Shown piece by piece: positions 50,308 to 58,726 of a stretch of DNA of 64,000 nt. The first letter of the stretch is position 1; each line of letters starts with the position of its first letter. The notes under the pieces were generated by a model. The model searched no databases, was not told the DNA's origin, and was given only the letters and a program-made list of their open reading frames with translations. Origin of the DNA: DAOPYU01 sp942493245 (GTDB lineage: Bacteria; Sumerlaeota; Sumerlaeia; UBA8349); assembly GCA_942493245.1 (NCBI GenBank), contig OW818685.1, positions 4,774,001 to 4,838,000 on the forward strand, given 5' to 3'. Made by a program: the position numbers and the translations under genes.

Positions 50308-51558
50308 ATGGAGATCCCCGGTTTGCCGTCTGAAGCATTACCCCGCAAACGTCCGGACAACGGAACGCGGTTCGGGCTTTATGTGCATGTGCCCTTCTGT
50401 CTGTCGAAATGTCCGTATTGCGACTTCGTTTCGTTTCCCCCCGAAATTCTGGATGATGCGGGACGGGACGTGTTAATGCGCGCTCTGGAGGCCGAACTGG
50501 CGCTGGCGTTGCGCTCGTTTCCCGAACTGCGCGGGCAGACGCTCGACACTGTGTATTTTGGCGGCGGAACCCCGTCGCTCCTCGAACCCGCCACAATCGG
50601 CCATCTGTTGGATCTGGCCCGCTCGGCGTTCCAGTGCGGCGATCTCGAAGTGACGATCGAGTGCAACCCTGTGACCGCGCAGGTGGAACGTCTGGCGGCT
50701 TTTCAGGCGGCGGGGGTCAACCGGATCAGTCTGGGAATTCAAAGTTTCGATCCTGAAACCCTGCAACGTCTGGGCCGCCGCCACTCCGCCGATGAAAGCC
50801 ACGACGCCTGCCAGCGCGTGCGGGATCTGGGGTTTCGGTCGTGGGGCCTGGATCTGATATTCGGGGTACCGACCCCTTCTGAGGATCGCCAGACACCGGG
50901 CCATCCGGTGCCGAATAAGGATGAGGAACTGGAGCGTTTCGCCCGCGACCTCGAAACCGCCATCTTGTGGCAACCACCGCATCTGTCGGTCTATGGAATG
51001 ACGCTCCATGAAGGAACGCCGTTTCACGAGCGGCATGCCGCGGGAAATCTGGTTCTGCCGGACGAGGAAACGCAGCGCGATCTATTTCTTCTGACCCGGC
51101 GGCGGTTGACCGAAGCGGGGTGGCGCCATTATGAGATTTCGAATTATGCCTGGCCGGGGCACGAAAGCCGCCACAACACGCTTTACTGGACCGGGGGCGA
51201 ATACCTGGGGCTGGGCGTGAGCGCGCATTCGTATTTCGCGGGTCAACGCCGGGCCAATCCGCCGGAGGTTGCGGTGTATCTCGGCCGGGTCCACGCGGGG
51301 TGTTACCCGGCGGAGGCCGAAGCGCCCCCGTGCGAGCGGTCGTTGCGGGGCGAGCGGATCATGCTGGCCCTGCGGCAGGTCGAGGGGGCGCTCCTGGCCG
51401 AGCTGGACCGTTCCCTGGGGTGCCATTTCCGCAAAACCTACGCGGTCGAACTCGCGCGCCTGTGTGAAAACGGTTTATTGTGGATGGACGAGAACCGCGT
51501 CGCGTTGACCGAAGAGGGGCTGCTGCTGTCCGACAGTGTATTTGAAGAATTCTTTTGA
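50308..51558 (+). CDS. hemW: HemW-like radical SAM protein (coproporphyrinogen III oxidase-like)
   Basis: The 416-residue protein has the radical SAM cluster motif CLSKCPYCDF (C31, C35, C38) with the HemW-type preceding LYVHVPF, GGGTPSLL, NRISLGIQSFDPETL and LDLIFGVP. HemW is a haem chaperone related to HemN but lacking its N-terminal features; the YVHxPFC and CPYCDF forms favour HemW. The second half has the family's DEETQRDLF, YEISNYA and HNTLYW motifs. An insertion-like segment around residues 190-205 (PSEDRQTPGHPVPNKDEE) is extra relative to the compact barrel. ATG 50308 lacks a strong ribosome site. The neighbours show no haem genes. Confidence 0.92.
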   Translation: MEIPGLPSEALPRKRPDNGTRFGLYVHVPFCLSKCPYCDFVSFPPEILDDAGRDVLMRALEAELALALRSFPELRGQTLDTVYFGGGTPSLLEPATIGHLLDLARSAFQCGDLEVTIECNPVTAQVERLAAFQAAGVNRISLGIQSFDPETLQRLGRRHSADESHDACQRVRDLGFRSWGLDLIFGVPTPSEDRQTPGHPVPNKDEELERFARDLETAILWQPPHLSVYGMTLHEGTPFHERHAAGNLVLPDEETQRDLFLLTRRRLTEAGWRHYEISNYAWPGHESRHNTLYWTGGEYLGLGVSAHSYFAGQRRANPPEVAVYLGRVHAGCYPAEAEAPPCERSLRGERIMLALRQVEGALLAELDRSLGCHFRKTYAVELARLCENGLLWMDENRVALTEEGLLLSDSVFEEFF

Positions 51559-51993
51559 TCCAACACGGAATGAGACGCGTGTTGATTTTTCAACGGGTTT
51601 TCCGGTCCCGGGTCTGCGGAACTCCTCATTGTCTATATGACCTAAAACCAAGATCTCCCATCTTCGGGCCTTCACACAGGGAGAAAGGCGGTTCCGAGGT
51701 GGCATGGGCGTCTCGCCCATGAAGGGTCTCCGGAACAAAAGACCCGAAATCCCCGGTCCTGCCGATGAGAACGTCGGCAATTCACGGGCGGGACGCCCGT
51801 GCCACCTCCGGGCCATCTCCATTTTGCAGGACGAGGGACTTCCCTGTATCCCCCCTCGAACGACAACCTCACAATTCGCCGGACAATGAGGAGTTCGTGT
51901 CCCGGGTCTGCGTATTTTCCAGTTTTCCCTTGCAATTGCCCGGCACGGTTCCCACAATCCCTTCATTATTGGGTCGGGAGGAAATGACCGAAA
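51559..51993. other. Intergenic region with REPIN-like doublet
   Basis: A doublet (51696-51808) lies between hemW and the Cys-cluster gene. The remainder shows no gene, promoter or terminator that I can support. Confidence 0.6.
51696..51808. repeat. REPIN-like doublet
   Basis: GAGGTGGCATGGGCGTCTCG opens the element at 51696, and its inverted partner CGGGACGCCCGTGCCACCTC closes it at 51808, with about 60 nt of unique sequence between. It has the same outer arms as the in-gene copy at 53549-53641. Confidence 0.7.
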
Positions 51994-52758
51994 ATGGCCG
52001 GAAAGATTCAACTGCGTAAACGCTTGAGTGAAGACACGGAATACTACGATCAGGATGTGATCGAGAAGTATATTGATTTTCTGGAGGAGAAAGGGCGGCT
52101 CGAACGAGTCGGAAACCTGCTCCTGGACGCCCAGGCGTTGACGCGCCCCTTCGCCTGCGATACGGCGCAGTGCGTGACCTGTGGCAAGGGGGGACGCGGA
52201 CGCAAGAAACTCAGTTCCTGCTGCGAGGTTTATACGCCGCGCCTTTCGACCCGCGAGCGCGAGTGCCTCGACGCGATTCTCCCCGCGCTCTACGAGCGAT
52301 TCCCCCGTCTGGAAAAGGCGATCGAGAAGGCGGGCGGGTATTACGAGTGGGACGAAGGGTACGACCGCATGGTGAACAAGAACGGCAACGGCCTGTGCGT
52401 CTTCATGACGCCGGACACCGACGAGTTCGGGTTCCATGCGTGCAAGATCCACGCCTGGTGTCTTGAGACCGGTAAATCGCCTTTCGACTACAAACCCTCG
52501 GCGTGCGTGATGTTTCCGCTCTTTCTGCTCGAGACGGGCCGCGACGATGGCACCGTCCTGCTTTCGGTTCACAGCAAGGAAATCATGACGATGGGCGAAA
52601 CGGACGACGGGAGCTATCAGGAGGTCGGGTGCCTGAAAACCTCCAGGTTGGATGCTCCGCCCGCCTATATCGAAATGCGGTCCACCATCGAGAATATGTT
52701 CGGCGCCCGGGTGTGGCAACAGATGGATCGGGCTCTGAAAGCGCGTGTCGAGAAATAA
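51994..52758 (+). CDS. Cysteine-cluster protein (DUF3109/YkgJ-like)
   Basis: A 254-residue soluble protein starting at ATG 51994 with GGGAGG about 11 nt upstream. It contains at least ten cysteines in a metal-cluster arrangement: FACDTAQCVTCG, SSCCEVY, NGLCVFM, FHACKIHAWCLETG, SACVMFPL and VGCLKTS. CxxxxC-G/CC-type patterns followed by a CxIH segment characterise zinc- or Fe-S-cluster proteins of the YkgJ/DUF3109 kind, whose function is unknown. The N-terminal 40 residues are charged helix. It is located just before the GT39-like gene (75 nt gap), so the two may be co-transcribed. I am sure of the family type but not of the number. Confidence 0.72.
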   Translation: MAGKIQLRKRLSEDTEYYDQDVIEKYIDFLEEKGRLERVGNLLLDAQALTRPFACDTAQCVTCGKGGRGRKKLSSCCEVYTPRLSTRERECLDAILPALYERFPRLEKAIEKAGGYYEWDEGYDRMVNKNGNGLCVFMTPDTDEFGFHACKIHAWCLETGKSPFDYKPSACVMFPLFLLETGRDDGTVLLSVHSKEIMTMGETDDGSYQEVGCLKTSRLDAPPAYIEMRSTIENMFGARVWQQMDRALKARVEK

Positions 52759-52833
52759 TCGGTGGCTCGATCGCGCCGTCCCGGCCCGGGAGGCCGGGTT
52801 TTCCGTTCGCTCCAGAAATTGAAGGATTTGCCG

Positions 52834-54780
52834 ATGGATAGCATGCCCCCGGAGGCCGTCGCCCCGTGTGTTGTGACTCGACGCCCCTCGAGCGGCGGAA
52901 CGGGGCGTTTTTTTCTGCTGATATTCGGGTTGGCGCTTCTGGTGCGGGTGGCTGGGTTGGACGTGTTTCCCCCGGGGCTGTGGATGGACGAAGGGCTGAA
53001 GGGCATGGACGCGTGGCGCACCTGGCACGCAACGCGCTACGGTCCCGCCACCGGTCCCCTCTGGATCTATCCGGACATTTTTCCCCGCGAGCCGTTGTTT
53101 GTCTGGATTCAGAGCGTGGCGGTCACGCTCGGCGGGCCACGGGTGATCGTCCTGCGGTTGACGTCGGTGTTGATCGGCTGTCTGGCTTGTCTGGCTTTTT
53201 TCGGTCTGGTGCGCTCGCTGGAACGGGAACGCGGCGCGCGGTTCGCGCTTGTGGCGGCGTTTGTGCTCTGTACACTGCACTGGCATGCGCATTTCAGCCG
53301 ATTGATCTTCCGGACCAATCTGGTCCCCCTCGTGGCGTGCTTGCTGGTGTGGGCGCTGTCCGCCGCCCGGCATCGAGCGAACGCAGACCGCACAGGCGTG
53401 TTGCCATGGATCGCAGCCGGACTGTTCCTGGGTTTGGGATTTTATACGTATCTTTCCTGGTATTTCTTCCTGCCCGTGGCCGCCGTGTGGTTCTGGGCGC
53501 TGGCGGGAGGGGGTTCGCAAGCCCAGGAAGGTGACATGGGTGTTCCCCGAGGTGGCACGGGCGTCCCGCCCATGAACGCAGTTGAAAATCATTCTCAGTC
53601 CCAGGAGGAACCCCTCACGGGCGAGACGCCCGTGCCACCTCAAACGGTCCCTCCTCTGGTTGTACAACCTCCGTTCGTACCTCCTCGGAAGAGGACAACT
53701 TTCTGGACCGCGCTGGCCGGAGTGTTGATCGGGGCGGTTCTGATCGTCTCGCCCCTGGTGGCGCATTATCTGTCCTCGCCCGGCGATCTGGTGGGGCGTC
53801 CGCAGGCGGTTTCGCCCCTTCAGAAGGGGTGGAAGGCCGGGTTGCAGCTCATGGGGCGCAATGCGCTGGATGTGGCCCTGATGTTCTCCTTCCGGGGCGA
53901 CCATGTGGGGAAACACAACATTCCGGTCGAGACCGCCGAGGGGGAACGCCCCTATGGCAAGCCGGTTTTCGATCTTGTGTGGTCCTTGTTCTTCTACGCG
54001 GGGTTACTCCGGGCGGGGTGGGAGGTCGTGCGCCGGGGCAAACAGTGCCGGCAATCTCTTGCCTGGTTCGCCTGGTTGGGGTGCATGTCGTTGCCGTCGG
54101 TGGTCACGCAGACCGATTCGGTCAACATGCTGCGCAATCTGGGAGTGACGCCTGCCGTGGCGTATTTTGTCGCGCTTGGCTGGTGGTGGGGGTATGAATC
54201 GGTTCAGCGCCTGGGCGCGGCGGTATCGTCCGAGGCGCTCGCGAGACGGAAACGGCTGCTGGGGGCGCTGCTGATCGGCCTGCTGGTCTATGGGGCCGGG
54301 TATCAGGTCTATAAGCTCTGGTACCTGCACCCGCAGGCGCCGGGGATGCAGGACCAGTTCAATTTCTACCACGTGGCGCTGGCGGAGATGTGCGAAATCC
54401 CGCAGGACGCCCCTCAGACTCCCTCCGTGACGTTTGTACCCACGGACTACTACGAGCACCGGACTTTCGGGTTTCTGACGATCGAGCGCGGCGACATCCT
54501 GCCGCTCGACCCCGTGGCGCTTCTGTCGCGCCCGCTTGCGGGCAAGGCCCGTGTGGACCACCGGGTGATCTGTACGGACTACAATCCGCGCAATCTCAAG
54601 AGTTTGCGGACGCTTTTTCCCGACGCGTGGGTTGAGTCGAACACAATTCTGGTGCAGCCGCCCGGTGGCGGTCCCGAACAACCGGTGGCGCTGATGCTCC
54701 ACATCCCCGCTGACAGTCTGTTGCCGCGCGCCGAGGCCAAACGCCAGGCGGCGCGGTTGCAGTTGAATACGCGGTACTGA
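52834..54780 (+). CDS. GT39-like polytopic glycosyltransferase with in-frame repeat insertion
   Basis: The 648-residue membrane protein starts at ATG 52834 (GAAGGA 8 nt upstream); a frame start 24 codons earlier has none. It has about nine or ten predicted helices, and the first loop carries the acidic pair WMDEGLKGMD typical of GT-C enzymes of the GT39/ArnT type, which use a polyprenyl-phosphate sugar donor in the periplasm. A soluble C-terminal portion (about 480-648) follows the last helix. Between helices, residues 239-269 (GGTGVPPM, then EEPLTGETPVPP) are encoded by a 93-bp REPIN-like insertion at 53549-53641. Its 31 codons are uninterrupted and the frame is kept. The acceptor is unknown. 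Confidence 0.82.
   Translation: MDSMPPEAVAPCVVTRRPSSGGTGRFFLLIFGLALLVRVAGLDVFPPGLWMDEGLKGMDAWRTWHATRYGPATGPLWIYPDIFPREPLFVWIQSVAVTLGGPRVIVLRLTSVLIGCLACLAFFGLVRSLERERGARFALVAAFVLCTLHWHAHFSRLIFRTNLVPLVACLLVWALSAARHRANADRTGVLPWIAAGLFLGLGFYTYLSWYFFLPVAAVWFWALAGGGSQAQEGDMGVPRGGTGVPPMNAVENHSQSQEEPLTGETPVPPQTVPPLVVQPPFVPPRKRTTFWTALAGVLIGAVLIVSPLVAHYLSSPGDLVGRPQAVSPLQKGWKAGLQLMGRNALDVALMFSFRGDHVGKHNIPVETAEGERPYGKPVFDLVWSLFFYAGLLRAGWEVVRRGKQCRQSLAWFAWLGCMSLPSVVTQTDSVNMLRNLGVTPAVAYFVALGWWWGYESVQRLGAAVSSEALARRKRLLGALLIGLLVYGAGYQVYKLWYLHPQAPGMQDQFNFYHVALAEMCEIPQDAPQTPSVTFVPTDYYEHRTFGFLTIERGDILPLDPVALLSRPLAGKARVDHRVICTDYNPRNLKSLRTLFPDAWVESNTILVQPPGGGPEQPVALMLHIPADSLLPRAEAKRQAARLQLNTRY
53549..53641. repeat. 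REPIN-like doublet inserted in frame within the GT39-like gene
   Basis: The element GAGGTGGCACGGGCGTCCCG ... ACGCCCGTGCCACCTC is exactly 93 bp (31 codons). It has the same inverted arms as the intergenic copies at 51696, 39948 and, degenerately, 33061. It lies in a loop-coding region after ALAGGGSQAQEG, and is translated without a stop. Confidence 0.8.
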
Positions 54781-54871
54781 GCCTTCCGGCTCGAAACCCG
54801 CGCGATAAGGCCATCTCGCGGCACTCGCGGGGCCTGTTCCATCTTCTCCGCTGAAGGAAGGTCTTTCACCC

Positions 54872-55975
54872 ATGTATCATCCCGCGCCGAAATGCGCCTT
54901 TTTCCGCTCTTCTCTTTCTTTTCTGTTGAGCGCAATTCTGCTCTCGATATGCGCCTGTGCGTCGCCGAAAAGCGCTCCCGCCTCCCCGATAGTCGTTCAG
55001 GACGAGCGCGTCCCGCAGGACCGCAGCGTACTCTATGAACAGGTCACCCAGGCCTGTGTCGAGATTCTGTCAGAGGGGCATCTGGCCGGAAGCGGATGGT
55101 TCTGCTCACCCGACGGGCTGGTGATGACGGCGGGGCACGTCATGGAAAAGCCGGATATGGACCTGGAAGTGATTGCGGCGCCGGACAAGCGGTACAAGGC
55201 GCATCTGGTGGCGCTGGACCGGGGACACGATCTGGCGTTGCTCCAGGTGGAGGACGCGAAAGGGCCGTTCTCCACCCTGCCGCTGGCCCAAAGCATGCCC
55301 GCCGTGGGCGAGGACGCGTTTGTCTTTGGCATGCCGATCTACCGCCATGCGGTCCTGTTGACCGGGCAACCGGCGCGTCAGGGAACCACGTTCGAGTGGC
55401 TCGGGCCGGAAACGTCCTACGCCGAGATCGTCCACTTTCACGGGGCTTCGCCGCAAGGCACGTCGGGCGGACCGTGGATCAATCCTCAAGGAGAAGTGAT
55501 CGGGCTGCAATCTTCGATGATGTCGCTCAACGACGCCCCGATGGGGATCGCCTTCGTCGCGCCGCTGGGAGCCATCCGGCGCCTGATCGAAACCCGTCGG
55601 CACGCCGAGACGCCCCATCTGGGGTGCGCGTTCGATGAACTCTGGGAGCACGACCCCGGTTTCATCCGCTCGTTCCCGGCAGGCACCGAGGGGTTGGTGG
55701 TGCGCATGCCCGCGAAGGACAGTCCAGCGGCCAGGGCGGACCTGCGAGAACTCGACTGCATCACCGCCGTGGATGGCAAAGCGGTGCGCTACCGGGATCA
55801 GGTGGTGGGCGCCATGCGGGCCAAAAAACCGGGCGAGACGATCCGGTTCTCCGTTCTGCGCAAAGGGGAGGCCGCCCGAACGGTCGAAGTCGTCCTGAGT
55901 TGCCTGGAAAAAGACTGGCAGGCGGGGAAGACACAGAGGACGGAACCGGAAGCCAAGGAAGAAGCGGAAAAGTAA
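54872..55975 (+). CDS. Lipoprotein trypsin-like serine protease with PDZ domain (HtrA family)
   Basis: This 367-residue exported protease starts at ATG 54872 after GAAGGAAGG. The signal has ICAC at its end (C29), suggesting a lipoprotein. The chymotrypsin-fold triad is complete: H89 in TAGHV, D120 in GHDLALL and S198 in QGTSGGPW. The shorter PDZ domain (about 255-345, EGLVVRMPAKDSPAARADLRELDCITAVDG) ends the protein, followed by a charged tail. Only one PDZ is present, as in DegS-type proteases, although this one appears to be a lipoprotein. It probably acts in envelope quality control or signalling. The gene stands alone between the GT39-like gene and repeats; a second Deg-type protease lies at the right edge of the window. 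Confidence 0.88.
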   Translation: MYHPAPKCAFFRSSLSFLLSAILLSICACASPKSAPASPIVVQDERVPQDRSVLYEQVTQACVEILSEGHLAGSGWFCSPDGLVMTAGHVMEKPDMDLEVIAAPDKRYKAHLVALDRGHDLALLQVEDAKGPFSTLPLAQSMPAVGEDAFVFGMPIYRHAVLLTGQPARQGTTFEWLGPETSYAEIVHFHGASPQGTSGGPWINPQGEVIGLQSSMMSLNDAPMGIAFVAPLGAIRRLIETRRHAETPHLGCAFDELWEHDPGFIRSFPAGTEGLVVRMPAKDSPAARADLRELDCITAVDGKAVRYRDQVVGAMRAKKPGETIRFSVLRKGEAARTVEVVLSCLEKDWQAGKTQRTEPEAKEEAEK

Positions 55976-56448
55976 ACCAAGCCCAGAAAAGAAGAACAGG
56001 GAGAACCGCAGCCCTCTCCCCCGTCAAACCGGTCGAGCGGATTTCCCGCATCTGGCCTTTCTTCTGACTCTCGCCCCAAGGCATGCGGATTGACCAGAGC
56101 GCCTCATACTGATTGCTTGTCCATAAACCTGAGAACCGCGGTTGAACCTGAATACCGCAGTTGAACGCCTGTCGTCCGGTTTTCTTTCAGGCGGGCGGGA
56201 CGCCCGCCCTCCCAGAAAGCCCACCCAAAGGGAGAACGGATTGCCCTCTTTTTTCCCCTCTTTACATGGCGTCAAGACCCGTTTCTTCGTTTCAACTGCT
56301 GTCTTTGAGATAAATAGTTATCACTTTTCTCAAAACGATCATCGTGGCAGCCAGCACCGCCAACCTCGGATAAGAGCGGGTTTTTGACCGGTCTCCTGCC
56401 GCAAGAGATGTTGAAGAGACCCTGCCCCATCCCTTGTGAGCGATTCCC
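55976..56448. other. Intergenic region with short dispersed repeat
   Basis: It holds repeat copy 2 (56154-56216) and an AT-rich inverted repeat TTTGAGATAA/TTTTCTCAAA (about 56305-56335). The convergent genes on both sides end here, and no clear terminator with a T run was found. No gene is visible. Confidence 0.5.
56154..56216. repeat. Short dispersed repeat, copy 2
   Basis: The sequence matches 43684-43745 over the block TCCGGTTTTCTTTCAGGCGG and the palindrome GGGCGGGACGCCC. The palindrome also resembles the REPIN arms, suggesting a related family. Confidence 0.6.
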
Positions 56449-57192
56449 TTACGCCTTCTCGATCTCGCTGCGCCAGGCGGCGACTTCGGCCCGGATAGCG
56501 CGCAGCACGGCGAGCGACTCGTTGCCCAGAAGGGGGTGCGCTCCGGCGACGGGAGAAACATCGCTGAGTCCCCGATCGTCATGGTCGCCCAGGCCCGATG
56601 TCCCGAGATGGCGCAGGTAGGTCATAATCAGGTCGCGCAGTTCGGTGGGACGTCCGATGCCGCGAAACACGGCCTGATTCAGCGCGCCGCTTTCGTAGGG
56701 ATTCTCCGGGTTGGGGGCCGAGCCCCGCCCCGCCGTGTCCACCACCAGGTCGTACAGTCCGAAATACCGCTGGACCGGTCCCTGCTCGATGCGCATGTTC
56801 TGGATGTTCTCGAACGTCAGGGTCACCTCCCGCACTTCGATCACCCCCTCGCGGATGCGCAAGCTGCGGTCGGTGATGAGGTAGAAACGCATCTCGTAAT
56901 CCAGGCGCGTTACGACGTAGAAAAACACGGTCTTCCCCACCGCAAAAAACAGAATGGCCACCGCGGCCAGGAGACCGAGCCAGGGATTCGCCACCAACAA
57001 GACCAGCGCAACAACCGCTTCGGCAATCAGGACGGGTACCAACCCCATCCACATCATCAGCATCCGGTAGCGCAGATAGGCGGGCGCGGCGCGGAACACC
57101 TGCACGGAATCGTGCGACCCGGCGGGTGGGTCCGGCGGCTCGTGCGGAGAACGCAGCAGGTCGAGAACAATGCCTTTCAACTGTTCATACAT
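56449..57192 (-). CDS. Membrane protein with bacterial PH (bPH2) domain
   Basis: A 247-residue protein from ATG 57192, preceded by GGGGAG about 8 nt upstream; the open frame continues upstream but overlaps the previous gene. Two transmembrane helices (about 50-95, LVPVLIAEAVVALVLLV and LGLLAAVAILFFAVGKTVFFYVV) precede a PH-like domain with DYEMRFYLITDRSLRIREGVIEV, TFENIQNMRIEQGPVQRYFGLYDL. These are diagnostic of the YdbS/YdbT (bPH_2, DUF304) family. The tail contains ESLAVLRAIRAEVAAWR, shared with the other PH protein of the cluster (60340-60939). The function is unknown, probably an envelope or membrane-protein accessory. It is the last gene of the four-gene minus-strand operon, 22 nt after the GT39-like gene. 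Confidence 0.85.
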   Translation of the reverse strand: MYEQLKGIVLDLLRSPHEPPDPPAGSHDSVQVFRAAPAYLRYRMLMMWMGLVPVLIAEAVVALVLLVANPWLGLLAAVAILFFAVGKTVFFYVVTRLDYEMRFYLITDRSLRIREGVIEVREVTLTFENIQNMRIEQGPVQRYFGLYDLVVDTAGRGSAPNPENPYESGALNQAVFRGIGRPTELRDLIMTYLRHLGTSGLGDHDDRGLSDVSPVAGAHPLLGNESLAVLRAIRAEVAAWRSEIEKA

Positions 57193-57214
57193 GGGTTCCG
57201 ACTCCCCACTTTCA

Positions 57215-58726
57215 TCAAGGTTGCGTTCGAGGCACAAAGATCGTCTTGGGGCGCGTCTTTCCCCCGCTGACGGGCCAGAACACATCGGGCCGGGGAAAAA
57301 CCGGCCCGGCTTCCTCATAATACTGATCCCATCCATGCGGAAGAGAATGTCCATCAAACAGAATTTCGGCAAAACGTTGTTCTCGAACGGCCTGATTCAA
57401 ACTTTCCCAGACACAGACCGGAACCTGTTCTTTCCCGCCGGCAAGAACGCGAAATGGAGAATAGTAGGTAGCCCGAATCGGTTTCCCTGCCATGGGACCA
57501 AGATGGCCGTGGAAGGCGACCCAAACATCGCCTTCCACGTGTTTCAGACGTTCAACCAAGGCCTCCCCCGCCTCACGATCCGCCCGGGACGGTACTCGGA
57601 TGCGCGGGTCGTAGGCAACCAGGGCAAATTGGACAAGAAGCAAAAAATAAAACGCCATCTGGATTTTGGGGGACTGGAACCTTTGGGCCGCTTTCTGGAA
57701 CAGGATTCCCACTAAAAGCGCAAACAGGGCACAGTCGGGCATGAGGGAATTTTCAGCGCCCCCTTCCGACCATTGGCCAATCCAGGACGCAATAAGAAAT
57801 CCGCCTCCCAGAGTCGGCAGGAAGAGTTGCTCCCGCCAGGTTTTCCAGTTCCGTATCCCCAGATACAATCCCCCGAGCGCGGCAATGGAAACAATCGGCA
57901 TCTTGATTGCGACATGACGTGTCCAGAAATCAAGCCCGTGGCCGATGCGTAACGAATGCTCAAACAGATAACCCCACATATACGGACAGAACCACCCCTC
58001 TTGCCAGACATCCATCGCGAAGGACCCTCCGACCACGAGTAAGCCAAAGGGGAGCAAGAGCCATCCGGCACGACGGGGATGGAGGACGGAGACGATGCAC
58101 AAAACAGGAAGAGAGGCGGGTAACGCCGTTTGTTTCGTGAAGACCGCCAGAGCCAGAAGAATTCCTGTCGATACGTCCGCCAGGGGAGTCTTTCCGAAAC
58201 GAAGCAGGTACATCGCCGACAAAAGAAGAAAAAGTAGCAACGAGTCCACCCGCGCCACATCGAACCACCCGCCGCAAACTCCGTAGGAGGCCGCATAGAA
58301 GCCCGCGGAAAGAAACGCGAAATAACGGGAGTCCGTTTCCCGTCGGACATAGGCAAAAAGTATCCCGAGACACCCCACGGACGCAACCACGGAAGCCAGG
58401 CGCAGCACCCACAGATTAAACCCCAGGCACTGGGCAAGACCAGCCGAAAGATAGTAATACAGGGGAGGATAAATACTCGGAGAATAATCCAGAGACGGTT
58501 TTGCGTAGAGGGGCAATCCTTGCAGGATTCGAGAAACGTGATCCGCCAGAACCCCCTCGAAAATCTCCAGTTCGAACGGGTACCCGATCCGCAACAGAAC
58601 CAGCCCGAAATAGAGAAGAAGCGAACCTGTCGACGCAACCAGGAGCGCCCCGCGCATCAGGCGAACGCCCGGGGTGGGGAGGGTGGGCTTGTGTCCCGGC
58701 AGGACCGCCGAAGTTTTGGAATGCAT
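57215..58726 (-). CDS. GT39-like polytopic membrane glycosyltransferase, copy 2
   Basis: This 503-residue protein has about 10 transmembrane helices. The first periplasmic loop holds RIGYPFELEIFEGVLADHV, with the ELE acidic motif typical of the catalytic loop of GT-C enzymes, and then YPPLYYYLSAGLAQ. It is a close paralogue of the next gene upstream (58726-60300): long stretches such as VPSRADREAGEALVERL and FHGHLGPMAGKPIRA are shared. It starts at ATG 58726, sharing one base with the upstream stop (TGATG), so translation is likely coupled. The donor is probably polyprenyl-linked sugar; the acceptor is unknown. Compared with copy 1, the sequence has diverged most in the membrane segments. Confidence 0.83.
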   Translation of the reverse strand: MHSKTSAVLPGHKPTLPTPGVRLMRGALLVASTGSLLLYFGLVLLRIGYPFELEIFEGVLADHVSRILQGLPLYAKPSLDYSPSIYPPLYYYLSAGLAQCLGFNLWVLRLASVVASVGCLGILFAYVRRETDSRYFAFLSAGFYAASYGVCGGWFDVARVDSLLLFLLLSAMYLLRFGKTPLADVSTGILLALAVFTKQTALPASLPVLCIVSVLHPRRAGWLLLPFGLLVVGGSFAMDVWQEGWFCPYMWGYLFEHSLRIGHGLDFWTRHVAIKMPIVSIAALGGLYLGIRNWKTWREQLFLPTLGGGFLIASWIGQWSEGGAENSLMPDCALFALLVGILFQKAAQRFQSPKIQMAFYFLLLVQFALVAYDPRIRVPSRADREAGEALVERLKHVEGDVWVAFHGHLGPMAGKPIRATYYSPFRVLAGGKEQVPVCVWESLNQAVREQRFAEILFDGHSLPHGWDQYYEEAGPVFPRPDVFWPVSGGKTRPKTIFVPRTQP

